Part shown: one piece after another, positions 52,088 to 60,413 of the stretch | Numbering within the stretch: position 1 is the first letter of the stretch | How the letters are laid out: every line of letters begins with the position of its first letter | DNA from: Myxococcales bacterium | Lineage (GTDB): Bacteria > Myxococcota_A > Polyangia > Haliangiales > Haliangiaceae | NCBI GenBank assembly: GCA_016707895.1 | Contig: JADJGV010000007.1 | Coordinates: 248,001-312,000 of the forward strand | Direction: 5' to 3' | Length of the DNA: 64,000 bases | The notes under the pieces: model-generated | The model's input: only the letters and a program-made list of their open reading frames with translations | What the model was told of the DNA's origin: nothing | The model's database searches: none | Position numbers and translations under genes: made by a program

Positions 52088-52564
52088 ATGCCCCGGCCGC
52101 TCGGCGCCGACGTCCTGCACCGGTTCCTCGACCTGGTCGTGGGCCAGCTGCGCGACACCGTCGGGGTCGACGCCACGCTGTCGATGCTGGCCAGCGCCGG
52201 TGACGCCGGCGACACGATCGCCGTGACCATCGACTTCGCGGGCGACGTCCGCGGGCCGATCACCTGGGTCTTCCCGCGCCCGATCGCGCTCGAGCTGGTG
52301 CGCCGGATGCTCCACGACCCGGCGCCGCGCGCGGAGATCGCGCCCGACGGCGCGACCGAGCTGGCCAACATCTTGACCGGCCGCGCCGCGCTGGCGCTCG
52401 AGGACTACGGGTTCCGGTGCGGGTTCGGCGTGCCGCGGCTGCACCACGGCGCGCTCCCCGGCGGCCTGATCGTGCGCATGCAGACCACGGCCGGGCCGAT
52501 CGATCTGGTGCTGTCGATGGGGTCGGCGACGACGCGCCTCCGGACGATCCCCGCCCCACCGTGA
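52088..52564 (+). CDS. CheX-like chemotaxis phosphatase domain protein
   Basis: The 158-residue protein has the CheX/CheC-type plan: an N-terminal helix (ADVLHRFLDLVVGQLRDTVG), strands, and the helix DGATELANILTGRAALALEDYGF, where CheX proteins carry E-x2-N (here ELAN). This motif dephosphorylates CheY-like receivers. The natural partner here would be the receiver protein encoded divergently at 51970. GGAGG lies just before ATG 52088. Assignment rests on motif and length, not on an alignment. Confidence 0.75.
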   Translation: MPRPLGADVLHRFLDLVVGQLRDTVGVDATLSMLASAGDAGDTIAVTIDFAGDVRGPITWVFPRPIALELVRRMLHDPAPRAEIAPDGATELANILTGRAALALEDYGFRCGFGVPRLHHGALPGGLIVRMQTTAGPIDLVLSMGSATTRLRTIPAPP

Positions 52565-52589
52565 CGCGCCGCCGGCGCGCTCAGCGCCG

Positions 52590-52715
52590 GTCAGGTTTTC
52601 GGTTGAGCACCGTCGCCAGTGCCGGGCGTCTCGCGTCCTGGGGGGTCCTGAGGGGAGGCTCGTCGGGGACCTGGCCCCGACGAGGGGGGCTCGGCGACGA
52701 GCCCCCTGGAACTCA
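52590..52715 (-). repeat. Double-hairpin dispersed repeat, unit 6 (second of a tandem pair)
   Basis: In minus orientation the unit starts CTGAGTTCCAGG. Hairpin 1 spans 52685-52706 (GGGGGCTCG type), hairpin 2 spans 52659-52684 with stem CTCGTCGGGG/CCCCGACGAG, differing from unit 2 by a paired (compensatory) change. The tail has GGACGCGAGACGCCCGGC. Confidence 0.88.
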
Positions 52716-52721
52716 GAGCTT

Positions 52722-52837
52722 GTCAGTGTTTCGGTCGAGCACCGGTCGACGCGCCGGGAGTCTCGCGTCCTGGTGGGAGGCTCGGCGGGGACCTGGCCCC
52801 GCCGAGGGAGGTGCGGCGACGCACCTCCTGCAACTCA
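52722..52837 (-). repeat. Double-hairpin dispersed repeat, unit 5 (first of a tandem pair)
   Basis: In minus orientation it starts TGAGTTGCAGG, whose TGA is the stop codon of the FMN reductase gene. Hairpin 1 is 52807-52828 (GGAGGTGCG type), hairpin 2 is 52781-52806 (CTCGGCGGGG type). The unit is followed by CTGAG and unit 6. Apart from both units nothing is recognised in the 52565-52834 gap. Confidence 0.88.
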
Positions 52838-53380
52838 GCGGGGCCGGAAGCGCTCGATCCACGCCACCAGCGCCGCGCCGAAGCGGGTCAGGTGCTCCTT
52901 GGTCGCGGCGTCGGTCAGCACGCCGTCGACGAAGCGATCCTGCGGCCGCGCCACGAACACCTCGGGCTGCATCAGCGCCGGCGAGTCGGTGTAGACCAGG
53001 ATCTGCCGCAGGTGGTACTGCGCGCGCATGCCGCCGCTCATCCCGGCGGCGGCGCTGACCATCCCGACCGGCTTGCCGCGCAGCGGCGACGTCGGCGGCG
53101 GCCGCGAGGCCCAGTCGATGGCGTTCTTGAGCACGCCGGGGACGCTGTAGTTGTACTCGGGGGTGGCGATCACCAGGCCGTCGGCCGCGGCCAGCGCCGC
53201 CTTCCACGCCGCGACCGGCTCGGGATCCGGGTGGACGTCGGGATCGAACGTCGGCAGCTCGGCGAGCCGCTCGAAGATCGTGAGCGTGACGCCCGCGGGC
53301 AGGTGCTCGCCGACCGCGCGCAGGAGCGCCCGGTTGTGCGAGCCCTTGCGGATGCTGCCGGCGAGGCCGAGGAGCTGCAT
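52835..53380 (-). CDS. NADPH-dependent FMN reductase family flavoprotein
   Basis: The 181-residue protein is flavodoxin-like: LLGLAGSIRKGSHNRALLRAVGEHLPAG at the N-terminus, LPTFDPDV, VIATPEYNYSVPGVLKNAIDWASRP in the middle and KPVGMVSAAAGMSGGMRAQYHLRQIL. These are hallmarks of NADPH:FMN/quinone/azo reductases (ChrR/SsuE type). It may protect against quinone or oxidative stress; the divergent neighbour is MsrA. TATAAC lies 6 bases before ATG 53380. Its stop codon belongs to repeat unit 5. Confidence 0.94.
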   Translation of the reverse strand: MQLLGLAGSIRKGSHNRALLRAVGEHLPAGVTLTIFERLAELPTFDPDVHPDPEPVAAWKAALAAADGLVIATPEYNYSVPGVLKNAIDWASRPPPTSPLRGKPVGMVSAAAGMSGGMRAQYHLRQILVYTDSPALMQPEVFVARPQDRFVDGVLTDAATKEHLTRFGAALVAWIERFRPR

Positions 53381-53386
53381 CGGCGC

Positions 53387-53392
53387 GTTATA
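53387..53392 (-). promoter_or_regulatory. Putative -10 box (TATAAC) of the FMN reductase gene
   Basis: TATAAC on the minus strand ends 6 bases before ATG 53380. Confidence 0.45.
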
Positions 53393-53451
53393 GCCGATGG
53401 CCTCGGGCTTGGGCGCCGCCGCGGGCGGTAACGCGGCGACGGTTCCCGGCG

Positions 53452-53457
53452 TAGGCT
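53452..53457 (+). promoter_or_regulatory. Putative -10 box (TAGGCT) of msrA
   Basis: TAGGCT ends 7 bases before ATG 53465. Confidence 0.45.
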
Positions 53458-53464
53458 TGGCACC

Positions 53465-54115
53465 ATGTGGACCGCCTCGCCCGCCAAGCTGCGCCTGCCC
53501 CGCCCCGACGAGGCCCTCCCCGGGCGCGCCGCCACCATGCCGGTCGCGCCCGGCCACGCCGTGCTCGGCAACCCGATGACCCGGCCGTTCCCCGCCGGCG
53601 TCGCCACGGCGATGTTCGGGCTGGGGTGCTTCTGGGGCGCCGAGCGCAAGTTCTGGCAGGTCGCCGGGGTGTGGACCACCGCGGTCGGCTACGCCGGCGG
53701 CCTGACGCCCAACCCGACCTACGAGGAGGTGTGCTCCGGCAAGACCGGCCACAACGAGGTGGTGCTGGTCGGCTTCGACCCGACGCGCGTCGACTACGCG
53801 CGCCTGCTGCAGGTGTTCTGGGACAGCCACGATCCGACCCAGGGCATGCGCCAGGGCAACGACGTCGGCACCCAGTACCGGTCGGGGATCTACGTCTTCG
53901 ACGCCGCGCAGCGCGCCGCGGCCGAGGCGGCGCGGGCGGCCTTCGCGCCCCGCCTGGCCGACGCCGGCTACGGCCCGATCACCACCGAGATCGTCGACGC
54001 GCCGGCGTTCTACTACGCCGAGGACTACCACCAGCAGTACCTGCACAAGCACCCGCGCGGCTACTGCGGCCTCGGCGGCACCGGCGTCAGCTGTCCGATC
54101 GGCACCGGCGCGTAG
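53465..54115 (+). CDS. msrA: Peptide-methionine (S)-S-oxide reductase MsrA
   Basis: The 216-residue enzyme reduces methionine sulfoxide in proteins. The active-site GCFWG (catalytic Cys55), the segment TAVGYAGG, YEEVCSGKTGHNE, FWDSHDPT and YRSGIY are all present, and the C-terminal Cys residues (YCGLGGTGVSC) can act as resolving cysteines. Length and the first 45 residues are as in cytosolic MsrA forms such as E. coli. There is no signal peptide. TAGGCT lies 7 bases before ATG 53465; the FMN reductase gene is divergent at 84 bp. Confidence 0.96.
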   Translation: MWTASPAKLRLPRPDEALPGRAATMPVAPGHAVLGNPMTRPFPAGVATAMFGLGCFWGAERKFWQVAGVWTTAVGYAGGLTPNPTYEEVCSGKTGHNEVVLVGFDPTRVDYARLLQVFWDSHDPTQGMRQGNDVGTQYRSGIYVFDAAQRAAAEAARAAFAPRLADAGYGPITTEIVDAPAFYYAEDYHQQYLHKHPRGYCGLGGTGVSCPIGTGA

Positions 54116-54237
54116 CGCGGGGCGCGCGGCCTCCCCATCTGTCGCCACCTGTCGTCGCCCGTCGCCAGCGCGGCCCTGCCCACGACGGCATTGAAGCGGG
54201 TTTACTCGCGCGGGCGGCTGCGGTACGCCCGAGGGCG

Positions 54238-55956
54238 ATGAAGGCAACGCGCGCGTTCTGGCTCGTGGTGGTGATGGGCGTGGTGATGGCCGTGGCGGCC
54301 TGCGGTGACGACGGCGGCACGCCGGCGATCGACGCCGGCCCCGACGTCGACGCCCGGCTCGTGGGCTTCGATCAGCCCGACGACCGCTGCCCGGGGGCGG
54401 CGCACTGCGCGTCGGCCGGCGACGGCACGCTCGCGGTCGGCGCGGCCAAGCAGATCTTCACGCCGACGATCACCGAGACCTGGACCGACGAGGACGGCGA
54501 CGGCGAGTACGACAACGGCGAGCCCTACGTCGACGCCGACGGCGACGGCGAGTTCGACGCGTTCTGGCTGTTCGGCGGCGGCCGCGCCGCCAACGGCGTG
54601 ATGAGCGACCTCGAGGCCCGCGCGGTGGTGTTCGCGCAGGGCGACACCAAGGTGGCGCTGGTCTACATCGACGCGATCGGCCTGCTGGCCGGCGACATCG
54701 ACACGATCCGCAACGATCCGCGGGTGGCCGCGGCCGGCGTCGATCACGTCGTCGTCGGCTCGATCCACGCCCACGACGCCGTCGACACGATCGGGCTGTG
54801 GGGCCCGCAGGCGCTGGTCAGCGGCTACAACGCGGCGTTCAACGCCCGGCTCATCGACGCCGCGGCGCGCGCGGTGGTCGACGCCGCCGGCGCCGCGGCG
54901 CCGGCCCACCTGGTGATCGCCAAGACGCTGCTCCTCAACACGCCCGGCGATCCACAGAGCCGCACCGACCACTGGAACAAGGACATCCGCGATCCGGTGA
55001 TCTTCGATCCGACGCTGACCGTCGCCCGCTTCGTCCGCGCCGACAACCCGACCACGACGATCGCCACCGTCGTCAACTGGGCCGATCACCCCGAGATGTC
55101 GGCGTTCGGCCCCAACAACCTGCTGGTGTCGTCGCACTACGTCCACTACCTGCGCGACAAGATCGAGGGCGGCGTCGGCGCGCCGTGGCTCGATCCGATC
55201 GCCGGCATCGGCGGCATCACGGTGTTCGTGCAGGGCGCGCTCGGCGGGCAGATCGGCTCGATCCGCGACGCGCCGGTGCCCGGCCCCGACGGCACGCCGA
55301 TCACCGCGTCGGGTCACCCCAAGGAGGAGGCGCTGGGCACCAACCTGGCGCGCCGCTCGCTCCAGATCCTGCGCGACGAGGGCGAGACGGTCTCGGAGCT
55401 GCCGCTGTCGTACCGCACCGCGCGCTTCCACGCGCAGATCAACAACACCGGCTTCCAGGTGGCGTTCATCATCGGGCTGCTCGCGCCGCACCCGCTGGTC
55501 GGCTACGACCCCAGCCAGACCATCGCCCCGGGCAACGAGCCGTGGATCCCGATGCGCGCGACCTACCTGCAGGTGGGGCCGCTGGCGATCATCACCTGCC
55601 CCGGCGAGCTGCACCCCGAGCTGTGGGTCGGCGGCTACGACGGATCGTGGAGCTGGGGCTGGCCGATCATGGACACCACCAAGCCCAACACGCCCGACCT
55701 GGCCACCGCGCCGATGGCGCCCTACCTGCGCGACGTGGTGCTGGCCAACCCCGGCGTGCGCTACCCGGTGCTGGCCGGCCTGGCGATGGACTACGTCGGC
55801 TACATCGTGCCGAAGTACAACTACGTCCTCGACGCCAACTCGCCGTACATCGACGAGGCCGACGGCGATCACTACGAGGAGACCTACTCGCTGGGGCCCG
55901 ACGTCGAGGCCCACGTGGTCGGCCCGCTGCTCGAGCTGGCCGGTTGGCGGCCGTGA
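54238..55956 (+). CDS. Lipoprotein hydrolase of the neutral/alkaline ceramidase type with EF-hand-like insert
   Basis: The 572-residue protein has a lipoprotein signal (VVMGVVMAVAACGDD, Cys near 22) and a ceramidase-type N-terminal half: VGAAKQIFTP, the metal-binding GSIHAHDAVDT, a second His in VNWADHPEMS, and a Gly-rich segment VFVQGALGGQIGS. Between the first strand and the body is an acidic insert with two DxDGDGE repeats (about 85-105) like calcium-binding loops. The C-terminal ceramidase domain appears absent or reduced. It may cleave lipid amides or other esters at the envelope; substrate is not certain. A TACGCC lies 8 bases upstream. Its stop overlaps the next start (GTGA). Confidence 0.72.
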   Translation: MKATRAFWLVVVMGVVMAVAACGDDGGTPAIDAGPDVDARLVGFDQPDDRCPGAAHCASAGDGTLAVGAAKQIFTPTITETWTDEDGDGEYDNGEPYVDADGDGEFDAFWLFGGGRAANGVMSDLEARAVVFAQGDTKVALVYIDAIGLLAGDIDTIRNDPRVAAAGVDHVVVGSIHAHDAVDTIGLWGPQALVSGYNAAFNARLIDAAARAVVDAAGAAAPAHLVIAKTLLLNTPGDPQSRTDHWNKDIRDPVIFDPTLTVARFVRADNPTTTIATVVNWADHPEMSAFGPNNLLVSSHYVHYLRDKIEGGVGAPWLDPIAGIGGITVFVQGALGGQIGSIRDAPVPGPDGTPITASGHPKEEALGTNLARRSLQILRDEGETVSELPLSYRTARFHAQINNTGFQVAFIIGLLAPHPLVGYDPSQTIAPGNEPWIPMRATYLQVGPLAIITCPGELHPELWVGGYDGSWSWGWPIMDTTKPNTPDLATAPMAPYLRDVVLANPGVRYPVLAGLAMDYVGYIVPKYNYVLDANSPYIDEADGDHYEETYSLGPDVEAHVVGPLLELAGWRP

Positions 55957-56159
55957 CCCCGGCCCCGCGGCGCTACAAGTTCGTCGAGGTCGCGCCGGTC
56001 ACCGCCGAGGCCCTCGAGGACGCGGTCAACGCCGGCGTCGCCGAGGGCTGGCAGCTCGAGGGCATCCGCTTCGTCATGACCGAGTCGTCGCGGCGCCCGG
56101 CGATGGCGTTCGTCAGCTTCGTCACCGCCGACGCCGCCGCCCCGCCCGCCGCGCCGTGA
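55953..56159 (+). CDS. Small DUF4177-like protein
   Basis: The 68-residue product (YKFVEVAPVTAEALEDAVNAGVAEGWQLEGIRFVM...) has the strand-helix-strand pattern and the GW-x-L turn of DUF4177-type small proteins, with an Ala/Pro tail. Function unknown. GTG overlaps the stop of the hydrolase gene, so translation is coupled. Its TGA is directly abutted by the stop of the convergent repeat protein gene. Confidence 0.65.
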   Translation: MTPAPRRYKFVEVAPVTAEALEDAVNAGVAEGWQLEGIRFVMTESSRRPAMAFVSFVTADAAAPPAAP

Positions 56160-58919
56160 TCATGGCACGCCAGCGTCGGGGCCCTCGCCCGGCGCGGGCA
56201 GCGGCTGCGACGGCAGGCGGATCGTGATCTTCTGCTCGGCCGGCGTCGGGGTGAGCAGCGCCGGCTTACACCGCGCGATCAGCCGATCCATGTTGTCGAG
56301 CGCGCGCTCGGCGATCGTCGTGTCGATCACGTTGCCGGTGATCGGCACCGCGCACAGCGAGTAGGTGCCCGGCATCAGATCGTTCCACACCGGGACCGCG
56401 AGCGGCGGCAGCCAGAACGACTGCGCCGCCGAGCCTTCGTCGTTGGCCGGGACCGCGCCGATCGCGGCGTCGAGCAGCTGGCTGCCGGTGGTCGCGGTGA
56501 AGGTGCCGCGCATCAGCATCACGAACGCCGCGTCGACCGTCGCGCCGGCCTCGGGCTCGACGCCGATCGTCAGCTTGATCTCGCCGGCCGGGATCTCGAT
56601 CGACGCGTCGGTGGGCTTGCCGAGCACCACCGTCACCACCCGCGACGCGTTGACCGAACTCATCATCACCTGGACCGAGGCCTGGATCCGGGTCGGGCCC
56701 TCGGGCACGCGGTCGATCACGAAGCGGCCGTCGGGCCCGGCCTGGACGAACACCGCCTGCGCGGTCGAGCCCATCGAGGTCGCGGTGATCGTCGCGTTGG
56801 GCACCGGCGCGCCCTTGCGGGTGATCGTCCCGACCAGCGAGCCGAAGCCGCGCAACGTCAGCTCCACGTCGGCGACGTCGGCCATGCCGCGGGTCACCGG
56901 GATCGCCAGGCTGCGCCCGCGGGTCGCGTGCTCGGCGAGGATCGAGCCGCCGCTGGGGCTCACGCCGCGCAGCGTGAAGGTCCCGTCGTCGGCGGTCTTG
57001 GCGGTGCGCATGCCGACCTGGCTGGCCTGGGCGTCGTCGTCGCCGCCCATCGCCTTGCCGTCGCCGAACAACATCCGACCGACCATCACCCGCGCGCCGC
57101 CCACCGGCGCGCCCTTGCCGTCGACCACCCGGCCGGCGATCGTGCGTCCCCCGGAGACGGTGATCGTGCCCAGGTCCTTGATCTGGCCAGCGACGATCTC
57201 GAGGTCGCCCTTGGTCACCTCGGCGAAGTCCGGGCCGCTGATCTTGAGGTCGTACTTGCCGGGCGCCATCGCGCCGAGCTCGAAGGTGCCGTCGCGGGTG
57301 GTGGCGCGGTACTCCCAGCCGGCGCGCACCAGCGCCAACTCGGGCGCGCCGCCCTTGGCCAGCACCAGCTTGCCGCGCACGCCGCCGGGCGTCGGCAGCA
57401 CCAGCTTCACGTCGGTGGCGCCGGTGCGCGCGGTGGTGGCGTCCCGCCCCCAGGCCGTCTGCTCGGAGCGGCCCTCGCGGGACGCCGCCAGGCGGTAGCT
57501 GCCTTCGGCGAGGCCGCGCAGCGTGAAGCGACCGCCGCCGTCGGTGGTGGCCGCCGAGGACGACGCCAGCACCAGGTCGGCGGTGGCGGTCTCGCCGGAC
57601 ATGAAGTCGGGCACCGCGGACACCGACGCCTCGGGCACCGGCTCGCCGGCGCTGTCGACGACGATCCCGGCGATCGCGCCGGCCTGATCGAGCACCAGCT
57701 TGACGCCGGTCTGCTCGGGGGTGTTGGTCAGGTCGACGTCGACGATCTTCGAGGTCGCCAGCTCGGACTCGCCGCGCAGCCGCAGCGGCCGGCGCGGCAG
57801 CGCGTCGATCACGAACGCGCCGTGGTCGTCGGCCGCGGCCTGGCGGTAGACGAAGTCGTTGCTCCAGTCGGTCGACGACACCCGCACCGTGGCGTACGGC
57901 GCCGGCTGGCTGTCGGCGGTGTAGACGGTGCCGGTGATGCGCGCCGCGGCGGCCAGCACGATCTTCACGCCGGTGGCGCCGCGATCGCGATCGACGGTGA
58001 CCAGCTCGCTCTGGCCGGGCGCGTGCTTCTCGTCGCTGGCCACCAGGCGGTAGCTGCCGGGCGCGACCGCCGGGATCGTGAACGCCCCGAGCGCGTCGGA
58101 CGTGACCGCGGCGCGGTCGCCCGGGCCTTCCCACGACGACGCGTCCTTGGCCCACACCTTGGCCGCGGCCACCGGCTGCCCGCGATCGTCGACGACCACG
58201 CCCGACACCGCGGCGCCGGCGCGCACGGTGATCGCGATCTCGACCTCGCGCTGGGTCTTGCCGATCACCGCGGTGCCGGCGCCCGGCGCGAACCCGGGCG
58301 CGGCGACGGTGAGCGCGATCCAGCCGGCGCCGACGCCGTGGATCACCGCGACCCCGCTGCCGTCGGTGACCGCGCTCGACTCCAGCGCGTCAGCGAGCGT
58401 GACCGCGGCGCCGGCGACCGGCTTGGTGGTGGCGGCGTCGGTCACCGTGACCTTGACCAGCGCGCCCGGCCGCAGCCGGATCACCACCGGCTCGGCGTCG
58501 GCCGCGGCCCGGGTCGAGACCGGCCCGCCGACCAGATCGCCGGCGCGCGCGCCGACCGCGTAGGTGCGGCCCAGCAGCTTGTCGAACGCGAACGTGCCGT
58601 CGGCCTCGGTCTGCATCCGCCGCGGCGGCGCCGACGACACCCAGACCTCGGCGCCGGCGACCGGCTGGTCGCGCTCGTCGAGCACGACGCCCTCGAGCAG
58701 CATCGGCCCCGCGGGATCGCTGTCGCGCGCGAGCACCGGCGGCGGCCCGGCGGGCGCCGCCGCGCCGCCCGCGCCGCGCGGCGGCGGCGTCACCGCGGTC
58801 GCGGAGCCGGGGCCGGGCTTCGGCGTCGCGCGCTTGCCGCCCGAGCGCCCGACGGCGAACCACACCGCCACCGCGACACCGATCAACGCGAGCAGGACGA
58901 CGCCGAGCTTCCGGTTCAT
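56160..58919 (-). CDS. Large single-pass membrane protein with many carboxypeptidase-regulatory (CNA-B-like) repeats
   Basis: The 919-residue protein has one N-terminal transmembrane helix (about 5-24: GVVLLALIGVAVAVWFAVG) without a clear cleavage site, a Pro/Gly-rich linker and then about eight Ig-like CarboxypepD_reg/CNA-B-type modules of 80-95 residues (recurring patterns such as GVVLDERDQPVAGAEVWVS, GVVVDDRGQPVAAAKVWAK, GIVVDSAGEPVPEASVSA, GRVVDGKGAPVGGARVMVG, GTITRKGAPVPNATITA). The rods probably extend into the periplasm or to the cell surface as structural or adhesive modules. The C-terminal 100 residues contain the only Cys residues (CAVPI, RCKPA). It abuts the convergent small gene stop to stop. 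Confidence 0.85.
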   Translation of the reverse strand: MNRKLGVVLLALIGVAVAVWFAVGRSGGKRATPKPGPGSATAVTPPPRGAGGAAAPAGPPPVLARDSDPAGPMLLEGVVLDERDQPVAGAEVWVSSAPPRRMQTEADGTFAFDKLLGRTYAVGARAGDLVGGPVSTRAAADAEPVVIRLRPGALVKVTVTDAATTKPVAGAAVTLADALESSAVTDGSGVAVIHGVGAGWIALTVAAPGFAPGAGTAVIGKTQREVEIAITVRAGAAVSGVVVDDRGQPVAAAKVWAKDASSWEGPGDRAAVTSDALGAFTIPAVAPGSYRLVASDEKHAPGQSELVTVDRDRGATGVKIVLAAAARITGTVYTADSQPAPYATVRVSSTDWSNDFVYRQAAADDHGAFVIDALPRRPLRLRGESELATSKIVDVDLTNTPEQTGVKLVLDQAGAIAGIVVDSAGEPVPEASVSAVPDFMSGETATADLVLASSSAATTDGGGRFTLRGLAEGSYRLAASREGRSEQTAWGRDATTARTGATDVKLVLPTPGGVRGKLVLAKGGAPELALVRAGWEYRATTRDGTFELGAMAPGKYDLKISGPDFAEVTKGDLEIVAGQIKDLGTITVSGGRTIAGRVVDGKGAPVGGARVMVGRMLFGDGKAMGGDDDAQASQVGMRTAKTADDGTFTLRGVSPSGGSILAEHATRGRSLAIPVTRGMADVADVELTLRGFGSLVGTITRKGAPVPNATITATSMGSTAQAVFVQAGPDGRFVIDRVPEGPTRIQASVQVMMSSVNASRVVTVVLGKPTDASIEIPAGEIKLTIGVEPEAGATVDAAFVMLMRGTFTATTGSQLLDAAIGAVPANDEGSAAQSFWLPPLAVPVWNDLMPGTYSLCAVPITGNVIDTTIAERALDNMDRLIARCKPALLTPTPAEQKITIRLPSQPLPAPGEGPDAGVP

Positions 58920-59024
58920 GGCGCTCGCGAGCTAAGCACGTTCGGGACCATCGCCCAACTGCCCGGCGGGGCTGTCCGGGGCGGTCGGCGCCCGATCGCG
59001 ACGCCGCGGGACAGTCGCACGCGA

Positions 59025-59038
59025 GGTCGCATGCGACC
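59025..59038. promoter_or_regulatory. Perfect 14-base palindrome upstream of the ABC export operon
   Basis: GGTCGCATGCGACC lies 53 bases before ATG 59091. It could be an operator, but palindromes of this length occur by chance in GC-rich DNA. No promoter box is obvious in the 58920-59090 gap. Confidence 0.25.
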
Positions 59039-59090
59039 GCGCGTAACCCTCGGGCCGGGTGCGCCGTCCAAGCCCGGAGAACCCGTCGCC

Positions 59091-60413
59091 ATGATCGGAC
59101 CCCACCCACGCCTCCCCGGCCACGTCGGCGTGGTCGCCCGGCCGCGCGCGCGAGCGGGCGCCGCGGCTGCGCTGCTGGCCCTGCTGATCGTCGCCGGTCC
59201 CGCGCCGGCCGCCGCCCAGGAGCTGCCGACGCTGCTGGCCGCCGGCCGCGCCCACGGCCGCGAACTCGCCACCGCCGCGGCGCTGGCCGACCAGGCCGAC
59301 GCCGCCGCGGCGCTGACCCGCGCGCCGCTGTGGCCGACGCTGACCGTCGGCGCCGGCTACACCCGCAACCAGCACGCGTCGGAGGTGCCGCTGGGCGACG
59401 CGCCGCTGACGATCGTGCCGCTCGACCAGCTCGACGCCACCGCCAGCCTGACCGTGCCGCTGCTCGACCTGGCCGCGCGGCGCCGCGCGACCGCCGCCAC
59501 CGCCGACCGCGCCGCCGCCGAGGCCGCCGTCGACGTGGCCGCCCGCGACGGCGACCGCGCGATCGTGCGCAGCTACTACGCGTGGATCGGCGGCGCCGCG
59601 TCGCTGTCCGCCGCCACCAGCGCGCGCGCGGCGGCCGTCGACAACCTGGCGCTGGTCGAGCGCCGGGCCGCGGCCCAGCTGGCCTCGCCGCTCGACGTCG
59701 CCCGCGCGCGGGCCGCGATCGCCGACGCCGACGCGACGATCGCCGCCGCCGAGCTGGTGGTGGCGACCGCGCGCCGCCAGCTCGCCACCGCCACCGGCCT
59801 GGCGCTCGCCGACGCCGCGCCGGCGCTGCCGACCGACACCGCCGCCGAGCCGCCGCTGGCCACCTGGCTGGCCGACGCCGGCGCCCAGCCCGAGGTCGCC
59901 GCCGCCGCGGCCCGGGTGCGCGCGGCCGGCGCGCGGCTCGCTGCCAGCCAGGCCGGCTACCTGCCGACCGTCGCCGCCACCGCCAGCGAGCGGTGGACCA
60001 ACGCGCCCGGCTTCGGCGAGGCGCTCAGCGGCTCGCTGGCGATCGTCGCGACCTGGCGGTTCGGGCTGGCCACGCCGCGCCAGGTGGCGGTCGACCGCGC
60101 GACCGCCCGGGTCGAGGCCACGCGGCTGGCCACCGCCCGCCAGGCGGCCGCCGATCGCGTCACCGACGCCTGGCATCAGGTCGCCGCCCGCCGCGCCGCG
60201 GTCGCGGCGGCCGAGGCCCGGGTCGAGGCGGCGCGCCTGGGCGCCGCCACCGCCCGCGAGCGGTTCGCCGCCGGCACCGCGACCCAGCTCGACGTCACGC
60301 TGGCCCAGCGCGACGCGCTGGCCGCCGAGCTGACGCGGGTGTCGACCCGGGCCGAGCTCGCCGCCGATCGCGCGCTCCTGCGCCTGGCCGCCGGCCGCGA
60401 GGTGGCGCCGTGA
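59091..60413 (+). CDS. TolC-family outer-membrane protein of the ABC export operon
   Basis: The 440-residue protein has a long N-region and signal helix (GAAAALLALLIVAGPAPAAAQ), and two repeats of the TolC helical hairpin with barrel strands (GAGYTRNQHASEVPLGD; ATASERWTNAPGFGEALSGSLAIVATWRF). It would form the exit channel for the exporter encoded by the next three genes. ATG 59091 gives a plausible signal peptide; ATG 59031 is an alternative. The next gene starts at the overlapping GTGA. The operon order TolC-permease-ATPase-HlyD differs from the devBCA order. Confidence 0.88.
   Translation: MIGPHPRLPGHVGVVARPRARAGAAAALLALLIVAGPAPAAAQELPTLLAAGRAHGRELATAAALADQADAAAALTRAPLWPTLTVGAGYTRNQHASEVPLGDAPLTIVPLDQLDATASLTVPLLDLAARRRATAATADRAAAEAAVDVAARDGDRAIVRSYYAWIGGAASLSAATSARAAAVDNLALVERRAAAQLASPLDVARARAAIADADATIAAAELVVATARRQLATATGLALADAAPALPTDTAAEPPLATWLADAGAQPEVAAAAARVRAAGARLAASQAGYLPTVAATASERWTNAPGFGEALSGSLAIVATWRFGLATPRQVAVDRATARVEATRLATARQAAADRVTDAWHQVAARRAAVAAAEARVEAARLGAATARERFAAGTATQLDVTLAQRDALAAELTRVSTRAELAADRALLRLAAGREVAP

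Noticed and set aside
59025..59038. GGTCGCATGCGACC as a definite operator
   Set aside because: A 14-base palindrome is expected several times by chance in 64 kb of this composition; kept only as a low-confidence site.
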